A DNA stretch of 64,000 bases. Source: Actinomycetospora chiangmaiensis DSM 45062. Lineage in GTDB: Bacteria > Actinomycetota > Actinomycetes > Mycobacteriales > Pseudonocardiaceae. Shown in pieces: positions 25,773 through 34,178 of the stretch. The notes under the pieces are model-generated. The model was not told the origin of the DNA and ran no database searches. It was given only the letters and a program-made list of their open reading frames with translations. The stretch covers positions 52,427 through 116,426 of the forward strand of contig NZ_KB903222.1 in NCBI RefSeq assembly GCF_000379625.1, written 5' to 3'. The first letter of the stretch is position 1; the number at the start of each line of letters is the position of its first letter. Position numbers and translations under genes: made by a program.

Positions 25773-28373
25773 ATGGAGACGTGGCCGTTCACCGAGCGCG
25801 AGGACGTGCTGGCCGCCGCGGCCGCCGCGCTGCACGAGCAGGGGGCCGTGATCCTGGGCGGGCCCGCGGGCGTCGGGAAGAGCCGCCTCGCCCGGGAGCT
25901 GGCGGCGCGCAGCGCCGGACCCGTCGTCGGGACGGTCCGGGCGACGGCCTCCGCCCAGGAGATCCCGCTGGGGGCACTCGTGGACGTCCTCCCGCGGGCG
26001 GCGGTCGAGGCGGCCGTCCCCGACGCCGACCACGTCCGCGCGGCCCTCGACGCGCTCGGCGCCGTCCCGGGCGGCCTGCTCGTGGTGGACGACGCCCACC
26101 TGCTCGACGACACCTCGGCGACGGTGGTCCACCAGCTCGCGCGCGGCGGACGGACACGTCTCGTCGTCACGCTGCGCAGCGGCGAGCCCACGCCGGACGC
26201 GGTGACGGCCCTGTGGAAGGACGGGGAGGCGCCGCGCATCGACCTGGAGCCCTTCACCCGCGAGCAGTCCACCGCGGTCCTGACGACGGTGCTCGGTGGG
26301 CCCCTGGAGGCGCGGACCGCGCGGCTGCTGCACGAGACCGTGGGCGGCAACGCCCTGTGGTTGCGCCACCTCGTCGAGGGCGAGCGCACCGCCGGTCGGC
26401 TGTCCCGCCAGGGCTCGGCGTGGGTCTGGACCGGGGAGGTCGACCTCTCCCCCGCGCTGCGCGACCTCCTCGACGCCCGGATCGGCACGCTGACCCGGCA
26501 ACAACGACGGGTCCTGGAACTGCTCGCGGTGGCCGAACCGCTCGGGCTGGGCATGCTCGGCGCCCTCGTCGGGGAGGACGTGGTCGAGGACGTCGCCGAG
26601 CGCGGGCTGATCACGATCTCGCCCGACGGGGCGCGCTGGGAGGTCCGGCTCGCCCACCCGCTCTACGGCGAGTCGGTGCGCGCCACCATGAGCGTGCCGC
26701 GCACCCGTCGCGTGCGGGGCGAGCTCTCCCAGGCGCTGGCGGTCACCGGCGGCCGACGGGCCGGCGACGGACTCCGCCGCGCGGTGCTCGACCTCGGCAG
26801 CGACCGCCCGCTCGACCCCGAGGAGCTGGTCGCGGCCTCGGTGCAGGCGTCGGGGCTGCGCGACTTCGTCCTCGCCGAGCGACTGCTCCGCGCGGCCGTC
26901 ACGGCCGGGGGCGGGATGACGGCCCGGCTGGCCCTGGCGCACCTGCTCGACTACCAGATGCGGGTGGACGAGGCCGATTCGGTCGTCGACCCGACCGACG
27001 CCGGGATGACCGACGTCGAGCGTCACCAGGCGGTGATGCTGCGCGGCCTGTCCCACCACTTCCAGCTCGACCCGCCGCGCTCCGGTCCGGCGTTGGTCGC
27101 CCGGGACGAGGCCGCCCACCACGACGGCCGCCCCGACCCGGCCTACGACGCCCTGCGCGCCCTGTTCCTCGGCTCGGCGGGCCGGGTCCGCGAGGCCCGC
27201 GACCTGGCCGAGGGCGTCCTGGCCGACGGGAGCCGCCCGGACGAGGCCGTCGCCCTCGCGGTCTTCGTGCTCGGTCTCGTGAACGCCGTGACCGGCACCG
27301 GCGACGACCTGCGGCCGATGGTGCAGCGCGGCATCGAGGCCGCCCGCCACGGCATCACGGCGACCGTCACCGCGAACATCGGCTACATGGAGCTGCTCGA
27401 CGCCGACCTGCGGGGCGACCCGGACCGCGCCCAGCACCGCCTCGACTGGATCCACGACCTCACCGGGCCCCAGGCGTCGTCGTTCGCCGCCCTCTTCGAA
27501 GGCCGCATGGCCCTCAGCCGCGGACGGCCGCGGGCGGCGATCCGTGCGCTCGAGTCCGCCCTGCCGTCGTTCCCGGGTCACGGCGGCGGGTGGGGCGGCT
27601 GGAGCGCGGCGCTCATCGCCCGCGGCCACGGCGCGCTCGGCGACGGCGCCGCCGCCCGGGCCGCCCTCGCCGAGGCCGAGCGGCGTCGTCACCCGCACAT
27701 CGCGATCGTCGACTTCGAGTACGACCTCGCCCGGGCCTGGGCCGCGGCCGCCTCGGGGCGCACGCAGGAGGCCGTCGACGCCTGCCGGACGGGGGCCGCC
27801 CGCTGCCGGGACACCGGCCTCGCCGCCGCCGAGGTCCTCCTGCGCCAGACCGCCGTCCGCCTCGGGGACCGGGAGCAGGCAGGGCGGCTCGCTGACCTCG
27901 ACCGCCGGCTCCGCACGCCCCGGTCGAATCTGGCGCGCGAGCACGCCGAGGCCGTGTCCGCCGAGGACCCGGAACGCGTCCTGCTGATCGCGGCGCGGCT
28001 CGAGGACGCGGGGATGGTCCTGGAGGCCGCCGACGCCGCCGCCCGCGCGGCCACCCTCGCCCGGGCGAGACGTCGGCTCGTCCTCGCCGCCGAGGCCGAG
28101 CAGCGCGCGCGGGCTCTCGCGGCCGGCGGTGAGGGCGTCCGCACCCCCGCCGTCGTCGCGGCCGACGCGCCGGTGCCCCTCTCCGACCGGGAGCGCGAGA
28201 TCGCGCTGCTCGCCGGCGAGGGCCTGACCAACCGGCAGATCGCGGAACGGCTGCACGTCTCGGTGCGCACCGTCGAGTCGCACGTCTACCGGGCGTGCAC
28301 CCGGCTCGGTCTCGCCGACCGGAGCGCCCTCGCGGCCGTCGCGCGCGCGGACACGGCCGGGCGGGCACCGTGA
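25773..28373 (+). CDS. Large ATP-binding LuxR-family (LAL) regulator, copy 1
   Basis: An 866-residue transcription factor. The N-terminal AAA/STAND ATPase has Walker A GGPAGVGKSRLAR (about 33) and Walker B LLVVDDAHLLDD (about 108); a long helical region of degenerate repeats follows, and the last 65 residues are a LuxR helix-turn-helix (LSDREREIALLAGEGLT to SVRTVESHVYRA). Such regulators bind ATP and often a ligand through the repeats. The ATG at 25773 has GGGAGGGG upstream. The stop overlaps the next paralogue's start by four bases. Confidence 0.92.
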   Translation: METWPFTEREDVLAAAAAALHEQGAVILGGPAGVGKSRLARELAARSAGPVVGTVRATASAQEIPLGALVDVLPRAAVEAAVPDADHVRAALDALGAVPGGLLVVDDAHLLDDTSATVVHQLARGGRTRLVVTLRSGEPTPDAVTALWKDGEAPRIDLEPFTREQSTAVLTTVLGGPLEARTARLLHETVGGNALWLRHLVEGERTAGRLSRQGSAWVWTGEVDLSPALRDLLDARIGTLTRQQRRVLELLAVAEPLGLGMLGALVGEDVVEDVAERGLITISPDGARWEVRLAHPLYGESVRATMSVPRTRRVRGELSQALAVTGGRRAGDGLRRAVLDLGSDRPLDPEELVAASVQASGLRDFVLAERLLRAAVTAGGGMTARLALAHLLDYQMRVDEADSVVDPTDAGMTDVERHQAVMLRGLSHHFQLDPPRSGPALVARDEAAHHDGRPDPAYDALRALFLGSAGRVREARDLAEGVLADGSRPDEAVALAVFVLGLVNAVTGTGDDLRPMVQRGIEAARHGITATVTANIGYMELLDADLRGDPDRAQHRLDWIHDLTGPQASSFAALFEGRMALSRGRPRAAIRALESALPSFPGHGGGWGGWSAALIARGHGALGDGAAARAALAEAERRRHPHIAIVDFEYDLARAWAAAASGRTQEAVDACRTGAARCRDTGLAAAEVLLRQTAVRLGDREQAGRLADLDRRLRTPRSNLAREHAEAVSAEDPERVLLIAARLEDAGMVLEAADAAARAATLARARRRLVLAAEAEQRARALAAGGEGVRTPAVVAADAPVPLSDREREIALLAGEGLTNRQIAERLHVSVRTVESHVYRACTRLGLADRSALAAVARADTAGRAP

Positions 28374-30973
28374 CCGCGACGGTGTGGCCGTTCACCGGCC
28401 GGGACGAGGACCTCGCGCGGGCGGCGTCCGCGCTGCAGGACCGGGGCGCGGTCGTCCTGGTGGGCGCGGCCGGCGTCGGGAAGAGCCGCCTGGCGTTCGA
28501 GCTGCTGGAACACCTCGGCCGGACGCGCGTGCTCGGCGTCGTGCGCGCCACCGCCTCGTCGCGGGAACTGCCGCTGGGTGCCCTGCTCGACCTGGTCCCC
28601 GAGGTGTCGGCCGACCTCTCCGGCCTGCAGCTCGCGGTCGGGGCCCTCGGTCCGCGCGACGGGCGCGACGTCCTGCTCGTCGACGACGCCCACCTGCTGG
28701 ACGAGCTGTCGGCGTCCGCGGTCGGCCGGCTGGTGGGGCGTGGGGTCCGGCTCGTGCTCACCGTGCGCGCGGGCGAGCCGACCCCGGAGGCGGTCACCGC
28801 GCTGTGGAAGGACGACGTGGCCGTCCGGCTCGACGTCGGTCCGCTCGACCGGGAGCGGACCGTCGCGGCCCTCGCCACCGCGCTGGGCGCCCCGGTCGAG
28901 CCCATCACCGCGCGTCGGCTGCACGAGACCTCCGGCGGCAACCTGCTCTGGCTGCGCCACCTGGTCGACGGGGAGCGGGCGGCCGGGCACCTCCGGGCCG
29001 ACGCCGGCACCTGGATGTGGACCGGCGAGGTCGCGCTGTCCCCCGTGCTCGCCGACCTGGTCGGGGCCCGGCTGGCCGGACTGACCGACGAGCAGGTCCG
29101 CGTGCTCGAGCTCCTCGCCGTCGTCGAGCCGCTGGACCTCGACGTGCTCGAGGAACTGGCGGGGGTCGACGCCGTGGAGGAGGTCGCCCAGCGGACGCTG
29201 GTGTCGATCGAGGAGACCGGGCACCGCTGGGAGGCCCGCCCGGCCCACCCGCTCTACGGCGAGGTGCTCCGGGCCCGGACCGGCGTGTCGCGGGCGCGCC
29301 GCCTCCGGGCGGAGCTCTCCGACGCCCTCGCCCGCGCGGACGCGAACCGGCCCGGTGACGACCTGCGGCGAGCGGTGCTGTCGCTGGACAACGGCCGCCG
29401 CCCCGACCCCGACCTGCTCCTCACGGGGGCCCGGCAGGCGTCGGGGCTGAGCGACTTCGGGCTGGCCGAACGGCTCCTGCGCGGCGCGGTCGGGGCAGGC
29501 GGCGGCGTCGACGCCCGCACCGCTCTCGCGTCCCTCCTCGTGTACATGCTGCGCGCCGAGGAGGCCGACGCCGTGCTGGCCGGCGCCGTCGAGGAGGCGT
29601 CCGGACCGGACGAGGTGACCCGGGCCGTGCTCGTGCGGACCCTGGTCGCCCACTTCGGCGCGTCGGGCCCCGACGCGGTGGAGGGCGGCGAGCACGTCCT
29701 GCGGAAGGCCGAGCGGCGGACGTCCGGCGCGGACGCCCCCGAGGACCCGCGCTTCGACGGGATCCGCTGCGTCATCGCCGCCTGCCGCGGGGAGGTCGAG
29801 CAGGCGATGTGGCGGGGCGGCCGGGTCCTCGCCGCGGCGGCGACCGACGACGACGTCGTCCTCGCCAGCTGGGGCCTCGGGTACGCCCGCGCCCTGACCG
29901 GCGACGACCACCCGCCCGGCGACCTCGTCGACCGCGGGCTCGACGCCGCGCTCCGGGGCCGGGTCATGGCCAACTACGCGGGCAACATCGGCTTCGCCGA
30001 GATCATCGACGCCCACCTGCGGGGCCGGCCCGACGCCGCCGACCGCCGGCTCGCGTGGGCCCGCCAGCTCCCCGGCGCCGAGGGCGCGCTCTGGGTCGCG
30101 CTCTACGAGGGCCGGCTCGCGTCGGTCTTCGGATCGCCCCGCGCGGCGATCCCCGCGTTCGAGGGCGTGCTCACGATGTTCCCCGGGCACGGCGGCGGGT
30201 GGGCGGCCTGGCTGCTCGCCCTGGTCGCGCAGTGCCACGGGATGCTCGGCGACCCCGACGCGGCCCTCGCGGCACTCACCGCGGCGCAGGGACGGCGGCA
30301 TCCCCAGGTCCTGATGATGGAGTTCGAACTCGACCTCGCCGGGGCCTGGGTCCACGCCGCCGCGGGCAGGACGCGGGCCGCGATCGACCAGGCGCGGGGC
30401 GCCGCCGCCCGCTGCCGGTCGCTCGGCCTCGGGGCGGCCGAGGTGTTCGCCCGGCAGAGCGGCGTCCGCCTCGGCGACCTCGACCAGGCCGAGCGGCTCC
30501 GCCAGCTGGACGAGGTCCTCGGGTCGCCCCGCTCCCGGCTGGCGGTCGAGCACGCGGAGGCCCTCGCGGCGGGCGACGCGTCACGGCTGCTGCTGGTCGC
30601 CGGACGGCTCGAGCGGGCGGGCATGCGTCCGGAGGCCGCCGACGCCGCGGCGCAGGCCGCCGCGCTCGCCCGCGCCGGGAGCCGGCTCGTGGCCGCGGCC
30701 GAGGCGGAGCGCCGGGCCCGGGCGCTCGCGGCGGACTGCGGCGGCCTCCGCACCCCCGCGCTCGCCGGGGCGGGCGGTCCCGTCGTCCTCTCGACCCGGG
30801 AACGCGAGATCGCCCAGCTCGCCGGTCAGGGGCTGACCAACCGCCAGATCGCCGGGCACCTGCAGATCTCCGTCCGCACGGTCGAGTCGCACATCTACCG
30901 CGCCTGCTCACGCCTCGGGCTCTCCGACCGCACCGACCTGGTCGCCGTCGCCGGATCCGCGTCGATGCAGTAG
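28370..30973 (+). CDS. Large ATP-binding LuxR-family (LAL) regulator, copy 2
   Basis: An 867-residue full-length paralogue of the preceding gene. Walker A is GAAGVGKSRLAFE, Walker B LLVDDAHLLDE, and the C-terminal helix-turn-helix includes LSTREREIAQLAGQGLT and SVRTVESHIYRACSR. The two proteins share domain order and many identical blocks (such as HPLYGE, LTNRQIA and MFPGHGGGW versus SFPGHGGGW), which indicates a tandem duplication. The GTG at 28370 overlaps the previous TGA (GTGA), so expression is coupled and a hetero-oligomer is possible. The final codons MQ-TAG lie inside the first of three TGCAGTAG palindromes. Confidence 0.92.
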   Translation: MTATVWPFTGRDEDLARAASALQDRGAVVLVGAAGVGKSRLAFELLEHLGRTRVLGVVRATASSRELPLGALLDLVPEVSADLSGLQLAVGALGPRDGRDVLLVDDAHLLDELSASAVGRLVGRGVRLVLTVRAGEPTPEAVTALWKDDVAVRLDVGPLDRERTVAALATALGAPVEPITARRLHETSGGNLLWLRHLVDGERAAGHLRADAGTWMWTGEVALSPVLADLVGARLAGLTDEQVRVLELLAVVEPLDLDVLEELAGVDAVEEVAQRTLVSIEETGHRWEARPAHPLYGEVLRARTGVSRARRLRAELSDALARADANRPGDDLRRAVLSLDNGRRPDPDLLLTGARQASGLSDFGLAERLLRGAVGAGGGVDARTALASLLVYMLRAEEADAVLAGAVEEASGPDEVTRAVLVRTLVAHFGASGPDAVEGGEHVLRKAERRTSGADAPEDPRFDGIRCVIAACRGEVEQAMWRGGRVLAAAATDDDVVLASWGLGYARALTGDDHPPGDLVDRGLDAALRGRVMANYAGNIGFAEIIDAHLRGRPDAADRRLAWARQLPGAEGALWVALYEGRLASVFGSPRAAIPAFEGVLTMFPGHGGGWAAWLLALVAQCHGMLGDPDAALAALTAAQGRRHPQVLMMEFELDLAGAWVHAAAGRTRAAIDQARGAAARCRSLGLGAAEVFARQSGVRLGDLDQAERLRQLDEVLGSPRSRLAVEHAEALAAGDASRLLLVAGRLERAGMRPEAADAAAQAAALARAGSRLVAAAEAERRARALAADCGGLRTPALAGAGGPVVLSTREREIAQLAGQGLTNRQIAGHLQISVRTVESHIYRACSRLGLSDRTDLVAVAGSASMQ

Positions 30974-30983
30974 TCCACTACGG
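30965..30983. promoter_or_regulatory. TGCAGTAG palindrome, site 1
   Basis: ATGCAGTAGTCCACTACGG with dyad GTAGT/ACTAC, overlapping the stop codon of LuxR copy 2. Related sites occur at 31206-31225 and 32056-32075. Confidence 0.5.
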
Positions 30984-31010
30984 CAGACAGGACGACGGAC
31001 CTCGTCGAGA

Positions 31011-31214
31011 GTGCGCCCCGTGGCGGACGACGCGGCGACACCCGGACCACGACGGCAGCAGGTGGTGGCCGAGAGCCGTCGGACGTCCCCGACGGACGAC
31101 GAGCAGGACACCGGGGCCGTCGTCCCGCGCCGACGACCCGCGCGCCGGACAGTGGAGGGACTCGTGCGCGAGCAGCCGATCCTCCGGCGGCCGAGACCTC
31201 GTCGGGTGCAGTAG
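31011..31214 (+). CDS. Possible small basic protein (67 aa), uncertain
   Basis: A GTG-started frame in the 317-base gap after LuxR copy 2, encoding a charged Arg/Pro-rich peptide with no recognisable domain. Its TAG stop falls inside the second TGCAGTAG palindrome. No good ribosome site is visible, and in such GC-rich DNA a frame of this length can arise by chance. The rest of the gap shows no gene. Confidence 0.2.
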   Translation: MRPVADDAATPGPRRQQVVAESRRTSPTDDEQDTGAVVPRRRPARRTVEGLVREQPILRRPRPRRVQ

Positions 31215-31225
31215 CTCGCTACTGC
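31206..31225. promoter_or_regulatory. TGCAGTAG palindrome, site 2
   Basis: TGCAGTAGCTCGCTACTGCT with the best dyad of the three (GCAGTAG/CTACTGC, four-base centre), about 65 bases upstream of the repeat protein start. Confidence 0.5.
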
Positions 31226-31290
31226 TGACGAGGCAGCCCCGAACGCCGCAGGCTGGCCCCGGTCGGGACGACGATCACGGGGGCGTGGAC

Positions 31291-32001
31291 ATGGCTGACA
31301 GGCGACTCAACGGGGTGTGGCGCACGGGTAGCGGCGAGGAGACCTGGTGGACCGGGCTCTCGGCCGCCGATTTCGACGCGAAGAACCGCGACCTCTTCGC
31401 CCGGAACATGCGGATCACCGACCTCGAGACCAACGGCGGCTTCACGGCCGTCTGGCACCCGGGCACCGACGGGCAGGTCGTCTGGTACGGCCTGAGCTGG
31501 CCGGACTTCGTGCAGCGCAACGACGAATGCCAGCGCGAGGGCAACCGGCTCGTGAGCCTGCGGGTCGACTCGACCCACCACGCGGCGGTCTGGCGCACCG
31601 GCTCCGGGCGCCAGGAGGTCCTCCGCACCCACAGCGTCAACGAGCTCATGGCCGCCGACGATCAGCACGTCGCCGAGGGACTGCGGCTGGTCACGATGCA
31701 GCAGGACGTCGACCAGCAGGCCTACTACGGCGTGTGGCGGGCCGACATCGGCGGCGGCGAGCAGCAGGTCCGCCGCGGACTGAGCGACGCCGAGTTCTCC
31801 GCCGAGGACGCCCGTCAGAACGCCGCCGGCCTCCGGCTCGTCCAGATCACGTCGATCGCGGGCCTCACCGGTATCTGGCGCACGGGCTCCGACGGGTGTG
31901 CCTGGGCCTACCTGGAGCCCTACGACGACTTCGTCGCCCTCGAGAACAAGCACACCAGCGCCGGACTCCGCCTGGTGAACCTCTCCGTCGGCTTCGTCTG
32001 A
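31291..32001 (+). CDS. Five-repeat BTRD1-like (polyglycine-hydrolase-type repeat) protein
   Basis: A 236-residue protein built only of five repeats of about 46 residues. Each has a W(R/H)-x-G start (GVWRTGSGEE, AVWHPGTDGQ, AVWRTGSGRQ, GVWRADIGGG, GIWRTGSDGC), a middle aromatic/Leu-Ser segment (GLSAADF, GLSWPDF, GLSDAEF) and an end such as GLRLVTM or GLRLVQI. The pattern resembles the bacterial tandem repeat domain 1 found in polyglycine hydrolases and fungal effectors, probably a binding scaffold. No signal peptide is evident, so it should be cytoplasmic. The ATG at 31291 was chosen; a GTG at 31285 is possible. Confidence 0.7.
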   Translation: MADRRLNGVWRTGSGEETWWTGLSAADFDAKNRDLFARNMRITDLETNGGFTAVWHPGTDGQVVWYGLSWPDFVQRNDECQREGNRLVSLRVDSTHHAAVWRTGSGRQEVLRTHSVNELMAADDQHVAEGLRLVTMQQDVDQQAYYGVWRADIGGGEQQVRRGLSDAEFSAEDARQNAAGLRLVQITSIAGLTGIWRTGSDGCAWAYLEPYDDFVALENKHTSAGLRLVNLSVGFV

Positions 32002-32055
32002 GGAGCCGACGGGCTGCCCTCGAACCGGTGATCCACCGCAGCCGGGGGCAGGCGT

Positions 32056-32075
32056 GATGCAGTAGTGCATTACGG
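32056..32075. promoter_or_regulatory. TGCAGTAG palindrome, site 3
   Basis: ATGCAGTAGTGCATTACGGC, about 36 bases before the zinc ribbon-FHA gene start. Same orientation and following GCAGAC bases as site 1. Confidence 0.5.
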
Positions 32076-32111
32076 CAGACGCGGACGTCGGACCCGTCGA
32101 CGATCATCCGC

Positions 32112-33734
32112 ATGTCGTGCCGCTCCTGCCACGCGCACACCCGGCGCGACGTGCCGTCCTGCCCGCGATGCGTGACGTCGCCCGGGGGCGCGAGCGGGGT
32201 GGAGTTCCCGGCCGCCTGGCTGGTGTTCCGGATCGTCGCGCACGGGATGCGTGAGGAGCGCGTCCAGCTCTCCGGTGCCGTCACCAGGATCGGGCGGGAC
32301 GTCGACAACGACGTGGTGATCGACGACCGCAGCGTCTCCCGGCACCACGCCACGATCACGCGGACCGGCTCGGGGTACAGCGTCGTCGACCACGGCTCGT
32401 TCAACGGCACCACCGTCACCCCGCTGCACGGTGCCGAGACGGAGGTCCGGTCCGAGCCGGCCGCCCTCGCCGACCACACCACCGTCCACGTCGGCGACGT
32501 CGCGGTGCTCTTCGACCAGCCGCGCGCGGGTGGGATCGCCGGGCGCTCCCGGGCCGAGGACCTCGCCCCGCCGGGCCGCCGCGGGCCGATCCCGGCCGCG
32601 CTGCTGCTGGTCGGGCTGCTCGCCGCGGTGTGCCTCGTGGTCGCGTGGAACTCCCGGCTCGGCGATCTCGCCCGCGAGCACGTCCCCCGACCCTGGCTGA
32701 CGGTCCTGGTCGTGGCCGTCCTTCTGGTGATCCTCGTCCCCGCCCGACGCGTCCGCGCTCGGGTGCGCCTCCTCCGTTCCCGACGACGGGTCGCGATGGG
32801 CCCCGAGGCCACCCCGGTCCCTGTGCCGTCTGCGGTCCTCCACGCTGCCCGGGCGCCCGACCCCGCCAACCCAGCGCCCGGCCCCGCCGCCCCGGCACCC
32901 GATCACGCCGCTCCAGCACTCAGCGACGCCGCCCCATTGCCGATCGACGATCGGGAAGCACCGACGGTGGTCGCCGCACCTCCCCCGGCCCCGACGGAGT
33001 CCCGTGACCACGACCCGGTCCTGCCTCTCTCCCCGGCCCGGGCCGTGGACGTCCTCGCCCGGGTCGTCCAGGTCCAGCTCGGGCGGGGCCGCCCGTGCGG
33101 CGACGTCCGTCTCTCGGCCGTCCGGATCGCCGACGACGGTGCCGTCGATCTCGTCGACGAGCCCCCGGGAACCATGGCGGCCACGGACCTCGACCACACG
33201 GCGCCCGAGGTCTTCGACAGCGGCACCGGTCCGGCCGTGGACGTCTACGCGGTCGGGGTCCTGTTGTACGGGTTGCTCACCGGCCGGCGGCCGTTCCCGG
33301 TGGTCGGGTTCGCCGCCGTGATGAAGGCCCACCTCACCTCGCCGCCGCCGGCCCCGAGCGCGACGTCGGGCATCCCGGCCGCCTTCGACGACGTCGTCGC
33401 CACGGCGATGGCGAAGGATCCGGCGCAGCGGTACGGCTCCGTCTCCGAACTCGTCGCGGCCGCCCGGGCCGCCGCCGGCGGCGTGGCGCCCGCGCCCGGT
33501 CCCCGGACGACGACCACCGCCCCCGCACCCCCGGCGTCCACGCCGGGCGTACCCGCGGCGACCGCGGCGACGTTCGTCCCCCGCCGGCGCGCCCGCGGGG
33601 CCCCCGAGGCCGTCGTCCGGGAGCACCCGACCCGTCGTCGGGACAGCACCCCGGTTCCCGCACCGGCCGCCACGTACCGGCCTCGCCGCGGAGGGCCGTC
33701 CCCCACGGACGCGACGTACACCCCGAGGCGGTAG
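32112..33734 (+). CDS. Zinc ribbon-FHA-membrane-pseudokinase protein
   Basis: A 540-residue multidomain protein. Residues 1-25 hold two CxxC knuckles (CRSC, CPRC). An FHA phosphothreonine-binding domain follows (about 35-140) with IGRDVDNDVVIDD, SVSRHHATI and SFNGT, all phosphopeptide-binding residues intact. Two membrane helices are at about 157-178 and 195-213. The C-terminal part (about 300-460) resembles only the second half of a Hanks kinase lobe (APEVFDSGTG, DVYAVGVLLYGLLTGRRPFP, AMAKDPAQRYGSV), without the ATP loop, catalytic lysine, HRD or DFG, so it is a pseudokinase. It ends four bases before the CBS gene. It probably docks phosphorylated partners at the membrane. Confidence 0.85.
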   Translation: MSCRSCHAHTRRDVPSCPRCVTSPGGASGVEFPAAWLVFRIVAHGMREERVQLSGAVTRIGRDVDNDVVIDDRSVSRHHATITRTGSGYSVVDHGSFNGTTVTPLHGAETEVRSEPAALADHTTVHVGDVAVLFDQPRAGGIAGRSRAEDLAPPGRRGPIPAALLLVGLLAAVCLVVAWNSRLGDLAREHVPRPWLTVLVVAVLLVILVPARRVRARVRLLRSRRRVAMGPEATPVPVPSAVLHAARAPDPANPAPGPAAPAPDHAAPALSDAAPLPIDDREAPTVVAAPPPAPTESRDHDPVLPLSPARAVDVLARVVQVQLGRGRPCGDVRLSAVRIADDGAVDLVDEPPGTMAATDLDHTAPEVFDSGTGPAVDVYAVGVLLYGLLTGRRPFPVVGFAAVMKAHLTSPPPAPSATSGIPAAFDDVVATAMAKDPAQRYGSVSELVAAARAAAGGVAPAPGPRTTTTAPAPPASTPGVPAATAATFVPRRRARGAPEAVVREHPTRRRDSTPVPAPAATYRPRRGGPSPTDATYTPRR

Positions 33735-33737
33735 CGG

Positions 33738-34178
33738 ATGCGCGTCGACGAAGTGATGACCCGGTTCCCCCCTACGATCCGGCTGGGCGCCGAGCTGCGA
33801 CGGGCGGCCGAGCTCATCGGCAGCTCCGAGGTCGGACAGCTCATGGTCCTCGACCACGACGGCCGGTTCGTCGGTGTCCTGTCCGAAGGCGACGTGGTCC
33901 GCGCGGTGCTCCCGCGTGCCGACGACGTCCGCGAGGCCGGGTCGATCGCCGCGGCCTTCGCGGCGTTCGTCGCCCGGGGGCACGAGCTCGCCGGCCGGGA
34001 GGTCGACGCGTTGGTGATCACCGACGCGATCACACTGCGGCCGACGGACGACCTGACGGCGGCCGCGGTGGTCATGGCCGACCGCCGCATCCGGCGGCTC
34101 CCCGTGGTCGAGGACGGACGCCTCTGCGGGACCGTCTCCCGCACGGACCTGTGCCGCGCGGTGCTCGCCCATGCCTGA
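33738..34178 (+). CDS. Tandem CBS-domain protein
   Basis: A 146-residue protein made of two CBS motifs (residues 1-60 and 80-146), with VDEVMTRFPPTI, QLMVLDHDGRFVGVLSEGD, and RIRRLPVVEDGRLCGTVSR. Paired CBS motifs form a Bateman fold that binds adenosyl ligands such as AMP, ATP or SAM. It sits between two FHA proteins and overlaps the next gene by eight bases, so it probably gives the module a nucleotide-sensing input. Confidence 0.9.
   Translation: MRVDEVMTRFPPTIRLGAELRRAAELIGSSEVGQLMVLDHDGRFVGVLSEGDVVRAVLPRADDVREAGSIAAAFAAFVARGHELAGREVDALVITDAITLRPTDDLTAAAVVMADRRIRRLPVVEDGRLCGTVSRTDLCRAVLAHA

Noticed and set aside
32112..33734. Third active Ser/Thr kinase
   Set aside because: The glycine loop, catalytic Lys, HRD and DFG are all missing; only the C-lobe end is recognisable.
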